Part shown: positions 8,613-15,722 of the stretch, piece after piece
How positions within the stretch are numbered: the stretch's first letter is position 1
Layout of the letters: each line of letters starts with the position of its first letter
From: Saccharothrix algeriensis
Lineage (GTDB): Bacteria; Actinomycetota; Actinomycetes; Mycobacteriales; Pseudonocardiaceae
Direction of reading: 5' to 3'
Length of the DNA: 64,000 nucleotides
Assembly: GCF_016907655.1 (NCBI RefSeq)
Contig: NZ_JAFBCL010000001.1
Coordinates: forward strand, 6,172,001-6,236,000
The notes under the pieces: model-generated
The model's database searches: none
Seen by the model: only the letters and a program-made list of their open reading frames with translations
Told to the model about the DNA's origin: nothing
Made by a program: the position numbers and the translations under genes

Positions 8613-9500
8613 TCAGCGCCGCAGCCGGGTGAGGTCGAGGTGGGGCAGGCGGTCGGGGTCGGACAGGACGTCGATCCCGGCGATCCGCTCCTCGACGACG
8701 GTGAAGCGCATGATCGAGAACAGCTCGCCGTCGACGGTGTTGACCAGCCCGGCCACGCCGTCGACCAGCGCGGGGCGGGTGGCGCAGCGGGTGGCCATGC
8801 GCCGGAAGGTGGCCAACTGCCCGGCCACGGCCGCGGCGCCGCGCAGGACCCGCACCCCGCCGGGGAGCGCCCTGCCGCCGTCGACGCGCAGCGCGACGTC
8901 GGGGTCGAGCAGCGCCAGCAGGGCGTCGAGGTCGCCGCCGCGGGCGGCGGCCAGGAAGGCGTCGACGACGCGGCGGTGGGCGGCGGGTGCGGGCCGGGTG
9001 GCGGGCGGCGCGCCCCGGACGCGCAGGCGGGCCCGGCTGGCGAGCTTCCTGGCCGCGGCCGGCGTGCGGTCCAGGACGGGGGCGACCTGCTCGAAGGGCA
9101 TCCCGAACAGGTCGTGCAGGACGAACGCCAGCCGTTCGGCGGGGGTGAGCGATTCCAGCACCACCAGCAGCGCCAGGCCCACCGAGTCCGCGACCAGCGC
9201 CTGCCGCTCGGGGTCGGCGACCTCGTCGGTGACGACCGGGTCGGGCAGCCGGTCGTCGAGCGGGTCCTCCCGGCGCTGCCGGCGCGCGCGCAGCACGTCC
9301 AGGCAGACCCGGCTGACGACCGTGGTCAGCCAGCCGCCGAGGTTGTCGATGTCCCCGGCCTCGGAGCGGGCCAGCCGCAGCCAGGTCTCCTGGACGGCGT
9401 CGTCGGCCTCCGCCCGCGTGCCGAGCAGCCGGTGGGCCACCGCTCCCAGGTGCTCGCGGTGCTGCTCGAAGCGCCGGGCCAGGAAATCGCTGTCGTTCAC
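8613..9500 (-). CDS. sigJ: ECF41-family RNA polymerase sigma factor
   Basis: 295 residues from the GTG at 9500 (ribosome site GAGGTGACC). Sigma-2 lies at about 8-75 (RRFEQHREHLGAVAHRLLGT, DDAVQETWLRL), sigma-4 at about 118-165 (SLTPAERLAFVLHDLFGMPF), and a SnoaL-like C-terminal domain at about 175-290. The linker RLPDP, DGGRA and DPDRL correspond to the ECF41 signatures WLPEP, DGGGK and NPDKL. In ECF41 factors the fused C-terminal domain replaces a separate anti-sigma factor and sets activity. The gene diverges from an AhpD-like gene, the classic ECF41 target arrangement, and both have matching promoters in the shared 160 bp. The symbol follows common usage for this class; the inducing signal is unknown. 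Confidence 0.9.
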   Translation of the reverse strand: MNDSDFLARRFEQHREHLGAVAHRLLGTRAEADDAVQETWLRLARSEAGDIDNLGGWLTTVVSRVCLDVLRARRQRREDPLDDRLPDPVVTDEVADPERQALVADSVGLALLVVLESLTPAERLAFVLHDLFGMPFEQVAPVLDRTPAAARKLASRARLRVRGAPPATRPAPAAHRRVVDAFLAAARGGDLDALLALLDPDVALRVDGGRALPGGVRVLRGAAAVAGQLATFRRMATRCATRPALVDGVAGLVNTVDGELFSIMRFTVVEERIAGIDVLSDPDRLPHLDLTRLRR

Positions 9501-9528
9501 GGTCACCTCTCGGGTCGGCGGTCGAATG

Positions 9529-9558
9529 GTTGACGAACGGGACGCCCGGGATGTGACC
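9529..9558 (-). promoter_or_regulatory. ECF41-type promoter of the sigma factor gene
   Basis: On the reverse strand GGTCACAT (9558-9551), 15 nt and CGTCAAC (9535-9529) match the ECF41 consensus TGTCACA-N15-17-CGTC. About 28 bp separate it from the sigma gene GTG. It implies autoregulation. Confidence 0.75.
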
Positions 9559-9592
9559 GGTAGCCCGGCCCGGCGGGTCCGCGGCGGCCGGC

Positions 9593-9622
9593 GGTCACAT
9601 CCGCGGCCCGCCACGCGTCAAC
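9593..9622 (+). promoter_or_regulatory. ECF41-type promoter of the AhpD-like gene
   Basis: GGTCACAT (9593-9600), 15 nt and CGTCAAC (9616-9622): identical in sequence and spacing to the opposing sigma factor promoter. The ATG follows 38 bp after the -10 box. Confidence 0.78.
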
Positions 9623-9660
9623 GCGGTGTCCACAGCGGAAACCGGAGAGGACCACACCCC

Positions 9661-10155
9661 ATGACCGCCACGCAGCACAACTCCCGATCGCGCCTGCCCG
9701 ACCCGACCGCGCTCGTCCCCGAGCTGGGGCAGGTCGCCGGTGCCCTGTTCAAGGCCACCGGCAACGGCTCGATCCCGCGGACCACCGTCGGCCTGGTGCA
9801 GCTGCGCGCCGGGCAGGTCGTCGGCAACACCTACCTGACCACCCTGCACTCCGGCAACCTGCGCAAGGCGGGCGAAACCGAGGAGCGCATCACCGCGGTC
9901 GCGTCCTGGCGGGACGCGCCCCACTTCAGCGAGCCCGAACGGGTCGCGCTGGCGCTGGTGGAAGCCGTGCTGACCCCCAACCCGCACGGCGAACGGGTCC
10001 CCGACGAGCTGTACGCCCGGGCATCGGCCCACTACGAGGACAAGGCGCTCGTCACGCTCATCACGGCGATCGGCCAGGTCTGCTTCTTCCTCCCCCTGGC
10101 CCTGATCGGCAAGCCACTCCCGGGTGTGCCGCCCACGCGGCAGTGGCGCGACTGA
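9661..10155 (+). CDS. Carboxymuconolactone decarboxylase/AhpD-like protein lacking the CxxC pair
   Basis: 164 residues. The helical CMD/AhpD core is recognisable: residues 52-70, QVVGNTYLTTLHSGNLRKA, align with the AhpD motif QVNGCAYCxxxHSxxLRKAGE, followed by GETEERI. Both catalytic cysteines are replaced (Asn56 and Leu59) while His63 is kept. A thiol peroxidase or disulphide reaction is therefore not expected, and the protein may have a binding role or different chemistry. It diverges from the ECF41 sigma factor, whose usual target is a CMD or oxidoreductase gene, and has a matching promoter. A hydrophobic stretch (VCFFLPLALIG) lies near the C-terminus. Family assignment is good; activity is unknown. 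Confidence 0.82.
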   Translation: MTATQHNSRSRLPDPTALVPELGQVAGALFKATGNGSIPRTTVGLVQLRAGQVVGNTYLTTLHSGNLRKAGETEERITAVASWRDAPHFSEPERVALALVEAVLTPNPHGERVPDELYARASAHYEDKALVTLITAIGQVCFFLPLALIGKPLPGVPPTRQWRD

Positions 10156-10323
10156 CGCCCGACGTGCCGGCTCGGCGGGCGGCCCGGGACCGCCGGCCGG
10201 GGCCGGTTGCGGTGCGGGGGAGGGGACCGGGCGCCGCGCGGGTCGGGCGGGCGCGGTCGGTGCCCCGCCCGCCGTCGCGCGGGGAACCGCTGCGGCGCCG
10301 TGGGGTTGCCGATTCCCCTTGTG

Positions 10324-11088
10324 TCACACGGGGGACGGGGCCAGGTCGTCGGCCGCGGCCCAGGCGGCGAGCTTCGGTCGCAGGATGCGGTAGAAGTCCG
10401 GGTGCAGGCCCATCGCGGTGTGGCTGCTGCGGATCTCGACGCACTCGGCGCTGGGGTCCTGGCACAGCTCCCACGGCGCGACGCGGTCGAGGCGGGAGGC
10501 GAAGGCCAGGGCGGGCACGGAGGGCGGCAGCTCCGCGGCGAGGGAGGCCGTGTTGGTGTGGTAGCAGGGGCCGGTGAAGCAGTCCTCGTCGAGCAGGCCG
10601 GGCACGCCGAGGGCGGACAGCCGCGTCAGCGCCCTCGCGGCCCGGACCACCCGGGGGCTGACGCCGAGCGGGTCCAGCACCGGGGAGCCGAGCGTCACCA
10701 GGCCCCGGACCAGGTCCGGCCGGCGCGCGGCGGCCAGCCGGCCGAGCCAGCCGCCGCGGCTCTGCCCCAGGACGACCACCCGTCGCCCGGTGCGCTCGAC
10801 GTGCTCTTCGAGCCGCCGTTCGATGCGGTCGACCAGCTCGCTCGTGCAGCCCACGTTGAGCCCGATCCGAGCCGGCGCGGGCCGGTACCCCCGCGCCCGC
10901 AGCCACGCCGAGGCCAGGACGAGGCTGCGGTCGCCGAACCCGAAACCGGGGACGAGCAGCACCCCGAGGCCGCCGCCCTCGTCCGGGGTCCGGTGCCGCC
11001 AGCCGGAATCGCGCAGCAGGCGGGGGACCATGCTCAGCATCACGAGCAGCGTCTGCTCGGTCTCGGCGGCCCGTTTCAGCGCTCGCAT
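10324..11088 (-). CDS. Alpha/beta hydrolase (lipase/esterase-like)
   Basis: 254 residues from the ATG at 11088 behind AGGAGG. The oxyanion region is VLLVPGFGFGD near residue 40, the nucleophile elbow GQSRGG near residue 110 (Ser112), a candidate acid lies in ASRLDRVAP and the candidate His in SSHTAMGLH near the C-terminus. There is no signal peptide, so it should be cytoplasmic. It resembles actinobacterial triacylglycerol-lipase-like hydrolases used in acyl-ester turnover. It is monocistronic and convergent with the AhpD-like gene. Substrate unknown. Confidence 0.82.
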   Translation of the reverse strand: MRALKRAAETEQTLLVMLSMVPRLLRDSGWRHRTPDEGGGLGVLLVPGFGFGDRSLVLASAWLRARGYRPAPARIGLNVGCTSELVDRIERRLEEHVERTGRRVVVLGQSRGGWLGRLAAARRPDLVRGLVTLGSPVLDPLGVSPRVVRAARALTRLSALGVPGLLDEDCFTGPCYHTNTASLAAELPPSVPALAFASRLDRVAPWELCQDPSAECVEIRSSHTAMGLHPDFYRILRPKLAAWAAADDLAPSPV

Positions 11089-11432
11089 GGCTCCTCCTGT
11101 CCACCGGCAGCCGGTGACCCGATCCCCTTCGGCGTACCCCTCCCGGCCGGCGGCAAACGGGCCGGCCGGCGGCGCCCCGTCGGCGCGGCGCGGCCCCGAC
11201 GGCCGGCACGAGGTCGGCCGTCGGGTTCGCGATTTCGTCCACAGAGGACTGACCTGGGCTGCTCCCGTTGCCCGGCAAGGAGACTGTGGTGTCGTGATGG
11301 GGACGACCACGTCGACGGGACAGACCGGGAGCCGGGCGCGCGGTGGTGGTGCGGGCGGGTTCGGCCCGTCGAACCGCTGCGCGCCCGGCCGTGACCGGAC
11401 ACCGCCCGGTCACGGCCCCGTGGCTGCGGCGG
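11089..11432. other. Intergenic region, 344 bp
   Basis: Upstream of the reverse alpha/beta hydrolase and downstream of the reverse secreted protein. It contains the hairpin at 11387-11417; otherwise I see only GC-rich sequence with no supported gene. Confidence 0.4.
11387..11417 (-). terminator. Hairpin terminator after the small secreted protein gene
   Basis: Perfect 12-bp arms (11387-11398 and 11406-11417) with a 7-nt loop, 15 bp downstream of the reverse-strand stop at 11433. Confidence 0.75.
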
Positions 11433-11861
11433 TCACCACCAGGTGGTGGAGTTGTCCGCGGTGCAGTACCCGTTCGGGTCGGCCACGTAGCACGCCCGGA
11501 AGGCGCGGTTCGGGCTCGAACTCGTCGGGTAAGCCTGCGTGTAGTTGCGGCTGCCCGCCGTGTAGGTCGAGAAGTCGTCCGCCACCCGGTCGCCGTCGAG
11601 GTCGACCTCGAAGCGGATGAACTCCGGCCCGGTGTGGTCGAGGATCCGCCCCCAGCCGTGCTGCACGCCGCCGCAGTTGCCGTGGCGCACCTGCACGACC
11701 CGGCCGCCGACCGACCGCTGCACCGCCGTGAGCGGGTTGGAGCAGGTGGCCGGGTCGCTCACCCACGGGGCGGCGGCCGAGGCCGAGGCGGTCCCGGCGG
11801 CCAGTGCGGTGGTCGCGGCGGCGATCGTCAGGACGGCCGCCGCCTTCGTCGTCTTCTTCAC
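11433..11861 (-). CDS. Small secreted protein, four cysteines, unknown function
   Basis: 142 residues from the GTG at 11861; the open frame runs further upstream, but this start gives a clean signal peptide (VKKTTKAAAVLTIAAATTAL, cleaved near ASASAA). The mature part has four cysteines (in ATCSNP, GNCGG, RACYV and GYCTA), probably two disulphides, and an acidic VDLDGDRVADD stretch that could bind calcium. It ends TTWW. No enzyme motif is seen. A hairpin terminator follows. Not recognised as a named family. Confidence 0.7.
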   Translation of the reverse strand: MKKTTKAAAVLTIAAATTALAAGTASASAAAPWVSDPATCSNPLTAVQRSVGGRVVQVRHGNCGGVQHGWGRILDHTGPEFIRFEVDLDGDRVADDFSTYTAGSRNYTQAYPTSSSPNRAFRACYVADPNGYCTADNSTTWW

Positions 11862-12197
11862 GGTTCTCCCCCTTGTCCCCGGTTCAGCGGACGCGCTCGG
11901 CACTCCGGCCCGGGTGTTCGCGGGCCGCGGTGGGACTCCGCCCGGTCGACCCGGGTGGGGTCTCGGCCGAGGGTGCGGGGGAGCCACCGGGTGGTGCCCC
12001 CTGCGACCTCGGTGTGCCGGCACGGCTCGGTGTCGTCACTCCCCGCCGACACGAGCGCCTCGCCGTCCGTACTCATAGTCCCACCCCAGGTGGGGGTAGG
12101 CATTAAGCCCTTCGGGTGAATAGGCAAGGATCAACTTGCGCAGCGTCACCCCCTGCGGTGCGCGGCGCCGCCGCCCCGGCGCGGGGCGGTTCACCGC
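11862..12197. other. Intergenic region, 336 bp
   Basis: Upstream of the reverse secreted protein and downstream of the reverse serine hydrolase. It has a local AT-richer patch near 12080-12130 that may hold the promoter of the secreted protein gene, but I cannot assign -35/-10 boxes. Confidence 0.35.
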
Positions 12198-13184
12198 CTA
12201 GCGGCCCTCCTGCCCGGTCAGCCGGGCGAGCAGGGCGAACCCGTGCCGGTCCACCGGGGCGGCCGTCGCGGACAGCAGGACGACGCCCGCGCCTGCGGCG
12301 CGGTCGAGGCCGAGCCAGCTGCGGAACCCGCCGGTGCCGCCGTTGTGCCAGGTGATGAGCCGGCCGCGGTGTTCGAGGGTGATCCAGGCGGCGCCGATGC
12401 GCACCACCCGCCCGGTGAAGTCGGCGACGGGGTCCAGGGCACTGACACCGGGCGCGGAGCGGTCGAGCAGCGCGGCGGTGAGGCGGGCCATGTCCCCGAT
12501 CGTCGCGCGCATCCCGCCGGCCGGTCCCAGCGCCTCGCCGGTCCAGGGCGGGCGTGCGCGCCCCGATCGGGTGGCGCCGACCAGCGCGCCGGGGCGCAGC
12601 TCGTCCGGGGTCGAGGGCACGTGGAGCGCGTCGAGGCCGAGGGGAGCGGCGATCCGGTCGCGGACCAGGTCCCGGAAGCTCGTGCCGGCGGCGGCGGCGA
12701 GCGCGTGGCCGAGGAGCTCGAACCCGAAGTTGGAGTACCGGGGGCGGGGCCGCTTGAGCCGCACGCCGCGCGCCTGGGCGATGAGCTGGTCGAGCGTCTC
12801 GCCGTAGGGGTTGGCGCCGGTCAGCCACAGCGCGAGGCTCCGCCGCAGGGGAGCGGCCGACGCGGGCAGGCCCGGCAGCCCCGAGCGGTGGGTGCTGATC
12901 GCGGAGAGCGCCAGGCCCGCCGCCGGCGCCGCGCCCAGCGGCAGCAGCGAGCCGAGGGTGGTCGCCGGGCCGATCTCCCCGCGTTCGAGCGCGTCGGCGT
13001 ACAGCAGGCCGGTCACCCCCTTCGAGATCGAGCCGATCTCGAAGTCCGCGTCGAGCGGCGCGCCCACTGCCGCCACCGCCGCCCCGCGGGGCGAGAGCGT
13101 GGCGGCGGCGACCACCGGGTGCCGGGAACCCATGCGCTCCACCAGTTCCCCCGCGAGCGCCTCGTCGCCCCGGACTTCCCTCAC
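12198..13184 (-). CDS. Serine hydrolase of the beta-lactamase/penicillin-binding-protein family
   Basis: 328 residues from the GTG at 13184; a start at 13133 (MGSRHPVV) is also possible because no strong ribosome site marks either. The class C beta-lactamase fold is indicated by SISK (nucleophile Ser, general base Lys) within FEIGSISKGVTGLLYADAL, the tyrosine motif YSN in RYSNFGFELLG, and WHNGGTGGFRS as the KTG equivalent. There is no export signal or lipobox, so it is probably cytoplasmic and more likely an esterase or D-aminopeptidase-like enzyme than a resistance lactamase. A HALAAAAGTSFRDLV helix is typical. Substrate unknown. Confidence 0.85.
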   Translation of the reverse strand: MREVRGDEALAGELVERMGSRHPVVAAATLSPRGAAVAAVGAPLDADFEIGSISKGVTGLLYADALERGEIGPATTLGSLLPLGAAPAAGLALSAISTHRSGLPGLPASAAPLRRSLALWLTGANPYGETLDQLIAQARGVRLKRPRPRYSNFGFELLGHALAAAAGTSFRDLVRDRIAAPLGLDALHVPSTPDELRPGALVGATRSGRARPPWTGEALGPAGGMRATIGDMARLTAALLDRSAPGVSALDPVADFTGRVVRIGAAWITLEHRGRLITWHNGGTGGFRSWLGLDRAAGAGVVLLSATAAPVDRHGFALLARLTGQEGR

Positions 13185-13374
13185 GACCGACCACCGGACA
13201 CGACGACGACCTCCTGCGATCCTGCTCCACGACGACGGTTCGACCGTACCCGCGGGAGATCCGGCCGGAATCACCTTTCGGCTGCCGTCGGCGCGACTTC
13301 GGTTCCGCTCGCGGTGGCGCGCCGGTGGTCGTTCCGGGCGCGGGCCGCGCGGGGGCACGGCGCGGTGGGTGCGC

Positions 13375-14163
13375 TCAGGCCGAAGGGTCCTTGAAGCGCA
13401 CGTACCACCCCCTGTGCGTGAAGAGGTCCCGGAACCGGGGGTTGTCGGTGAGGCCGCTGCCGCAGCAGGCGTAGTGGACCTTCGTGTGCCCGGCCTGGGC
13501 GGCGTTCACGACCAGGGCGCTCAGCGTCGTGGGCCGGTCGACGGTGATCGAGGTGCTCTCGACGTTCAGCCCGTCCGGCTTCTGGACGGTGTAGTTGATC
13601 ACCTGTTCGCCGGCGCGGTACGTCCTGGGGTAGCCCGGCGGCAGGGGCTGGACCTGGTTGCTGTCCGAGTGCTTCATCTCCAGGTCGTCCGCCGACAGGG
13701 ACGTGAGCTGCTCGACCCGGTTGGCCGGGCGGTCGTCGAAGTAGGCGCCGGGCGGCGCGTACATGATCACCTCCATCCCGTCCGGGACGGTGAAGGTCGC
13801 GGCCTTCCGGCGGCTGTTCGGGGCCTCGGGGTCGAGGTGGTTCTCGTTGAACGCGCCGTGGCCCGCGACCACCGCGCCGAACTCGCGCTGCCGGTCCTGC
13901 GCCGACTGCTCCGCCGGCCTGTCCTGCTCCAGGCCGGGGTAAGGCTCGTCCAGGTCCATGTCCGAGGGAGGCGGGGACAGGGTGGAGATCGAGCTGGCGG
14001 GGCTGGCCCGCTGCACGTTCGCCAGCATCCCGCTCACCGCGCGGTTGCCGACCTGCCGCTGGAGGTCCAGCAGGTTCTGCAGCGGGGACGCCGGAGCGGG
14101 CGCGGCGTGCCCGTGGGCCTCCTCCTGCTCGGGTGCGTTGCCGGCGGGGGTGCGCGAGCGCAC
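13375..14163 (-). CDS. Protein with eCIS-type N-terminal motif, putative injected or secreted effector
   Basis: 262 residues from the GTG at 14163 (AGGAG upstream). Residues 34-52, LQRQVGNRAVSGMLANVQR, match the LQRxxGNxAVxxLLxxxQR motif shared by proteins encoded with actinobacterial extracellular contractile injection systems and DUF4157 proteins. A disordered Pro/Ser linker follows. The C-terminal domain (about 95-262) has GHGAFNENHL, TFTVPDGMEVIMYAPPGAYF and a late YACCGSG; the first two resemble the Stv-type putative adhesin/effector domain, a tentative match. There is no signal peptide. No sheath, tube or baseplate genes occur here, so this would be an orphan cargo. It lies 215 bp downstream of the radical SAM locus on the same strand. 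Confidence 0.6.
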   Translation of the reverse strand: MRSRTPAGNAPEQEEAHGHAAPAPASPLQNLLDLQRQVGNRAVSGMLANVQRASPASSISTLSPPPSDMDLDEPYPGLEQDRPAEQSAQDRQREFGAVVAGHGAFNENHLDPEAPNSRRKAATFTVPDGMEVIMYAPPGAYFDDRPANRVEQLTSLSADDLEMKHSDSNQVQPLPPGYPRTYRAGEQVINYTVQKPDGLNVESTSITVDRPTTLSALVVNAAQAGHTKVHYACCGSGLTDNPRFRDLFTHRGWYVRFKDPSA

Positions 14164-14177
14164 GGCCGCTCCTCTCG

Positions 14178-14216
14178 TCCGGGGTCGTCATCGGGGGTCG
14201 TCATCCGGGGTCGTCG
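14178..14216. repeat. Three tandem 13-bp repeats
   Basis: Units TCCGGGGTCGTCA, TCGGGGGTCGTCA and TCCGGGGTCGTCG lie at 14178-14190, 14191-14203 and 14204-14216, immediately upstream of the eCIS-motif gene. Read on the reverse strand the first two each contain an ATG, giving very short overlapping upstream frames (one begins MTTPDDDP). Confidence 0.8.
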
Positions 14217-14378
14217 TCCGGGTGCGCTGCCGAGTGTGGCCGCCCGCCGGGCCCGGCGGACGGGGCGGGAGGGCAGACCGGGGGCGCCGCCGGTGCCCGA
14301 TGTGCCCCTCGGGCGCGCCGCGACCGGCCCACGCCGAGCGCCCGGCACGGTCGACCGCCGTGGCCGGTCGGCCATGCC

Positions 14379-15722
14379 TCAGGCGTTGCGCGGCTGCTCG
14401 CGCGCCGGGCCCGGGCGGGCGTCGGCGGCCCCGGCGACCGCCGTGCCGTCCCGCACCCGCAGGACGCAGCAGCCGGCGACGACGCAGAGCAGCCCGGCGA
14501 CGGTGAAGATCGCGTCGATCGGGCCCATCCGCAGCCCCAGCGCCGAGATCTCCGCGGACCTGGTGAGCAGCGAGCCGGCCAGGCCGATCGAGACGACCAG
14601 CGAGAGCAGGGACGCGGTCTGGCTGGTGGTGTTCACCAGCGAGTAGACCCGGCTCAGCTCGGACCGGCGCACCAGGCCGACCAGCAGCGGCACGAAGACC
14701 GCGTTGGCCGCGCCGAGCGCCGCTCCGATCCCGCAGGCGACGAGCAGGGCCGGGGTGACCGCGGTCAGCCGCGCGTAGCCGACGACCAGCAGCCCCAGCG
14801 CGAGCAGGCTCGCGCCGTACACCCGCCAGTGGCCGACCCGGTCGCCCAGCCGGCCGGCCGGCAGGCCGCCGGCGACCGCGCCGAGCGCGAGGGCGCTCTC
14901 GACGGCGCCGAACCACACGCCGTCGGCGTGCAGGTTGTACTGCACGAAGTAGACCATCAGCGCGGTCATCGCACTGGTCGCGAGGCCGGCCAGGCCGATC
15001 GCGGCCAGCAGGCCGCTGAGCGCGCGGCTGCCGAAGGCGGCCCGCAACCCGCCGACCAGCCGGTCGCGGAACCGGTCGCGGGCCTCCCGCTCGCCGCCGG
15101 CCGCCGGCGCCGCGGTCCGGAGGGAGCGGACGGCCAACCAGGACAGCAGGAACGTCGCCGCGTCGACCAGCAGCGTCGCGGCCATGCCGATGCCGAACAC
15201 GAGCAGGGCGGCCAGCGCGGGCGCGCAGATGCTCAGCACCGCGTAGGTGGTCTGGTTGTAGCCCGAGGCCCGGCCCAACCGGTCGGGCGGGACCACGTCG
15301 CGGAGCAGGACGATCCGCGCGGGGGCGTGGAACTGCGCCGCCGCCGAGGACACCACGATCACCCCGAACCCGAGCCAGAGCCGGGCGTCGACGCCCAGCC
15401 GCTCGGGCGGGGCCAGCAGGGCGAGGCCGAACAACCCGGTGACCACGCCGCGAACGGCGTCGGCGCACAGCATCACCCGCCGCTCGTCCCAGCGGTCCAC
15501 CAGGACACCGGCCACGGGCGCCACCACCAGCGACACCGCGGTCGCGGTCAGGAGCATCGCCCCGCTGACCACCGGGGCCTGCGGCCGGCCGCCCAGCAGC
15601 AGCACGCCCACCCACAGCAGCAGCGCGGTGTCGGAGACCAGGTCGCCGAACTGCGACGCCGAGTGGGCGAACCAGAGCCGGGTGAACTCCCGGTTGACCA
15701 GGACGGGGAGGCGGCTACCCAC
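14379..15722 (-). CDS. MFS transporter, probable exporter of the radical SAM RiPP
   Basis: 447 residues with about 12 hydrophobic helices. The N-terminus VNREFTRLWFAHSASQFGD is typical of the EntS/MdtH-like MFS branch. The conserved loop after helix 2 appears as GVLVDRWDERRVM and the central loop is charged (GEREARDRFRDRL). It is an inner-membrane, proton-driven exporter by family. The GTG at 15722 overlaps the radical SAM stop by 8 bp, so the two genes are translationally coupled, which is the main reason to assign it to product export or self-immunity. The substrate is inferred from context only. Confidence 0.88.
   Translation of the reverse strand: MGSRLPVLVNREFTRLWFAHSASQFGDLVSDTALLLWVGVLLLGGRPQAPVVSGAMLLTATAVSLVVAPVAGVLVDRWDERRVMLCADAVRGVVTGLFGLALLAPPERLGVDARLWLGFGVIVVSSAAAQFHAPARIVLLRDVVPPDRLGRASGYNQTTYAVLSICAPALAALLVFGIGMAATLLVDAATFLLSWLAVRSLRTAAPAAGGEREARDRFRDRLVGGLRAAFGSRALSGLLAAIGLAGLATSAMTALMVYFVQYNLHADGVWFGAVESALALGAVAGGLPAGRLGDRVGHWRVYGASLLALGLLVVGYARLTAVTPALLVACGIGAALGAANAVFVPLLVGLVRRSELSRVYSLVNTTSQTASLLSLVVSIGLAGSLLTRSAEISALGLRMGPIDAIFTVAGLLCVVAGCCVLRVRDGTAVAGAADARPGPAREQPRNA

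Noticed and set aside
12198-13184. Beta-lactamase antibiotic resistance gene
   Set aside because: It has SxxK/YxN/HxG but no export signal. Most such actinomycete proteins are esterases or peptidases, so no resistance claim is made.
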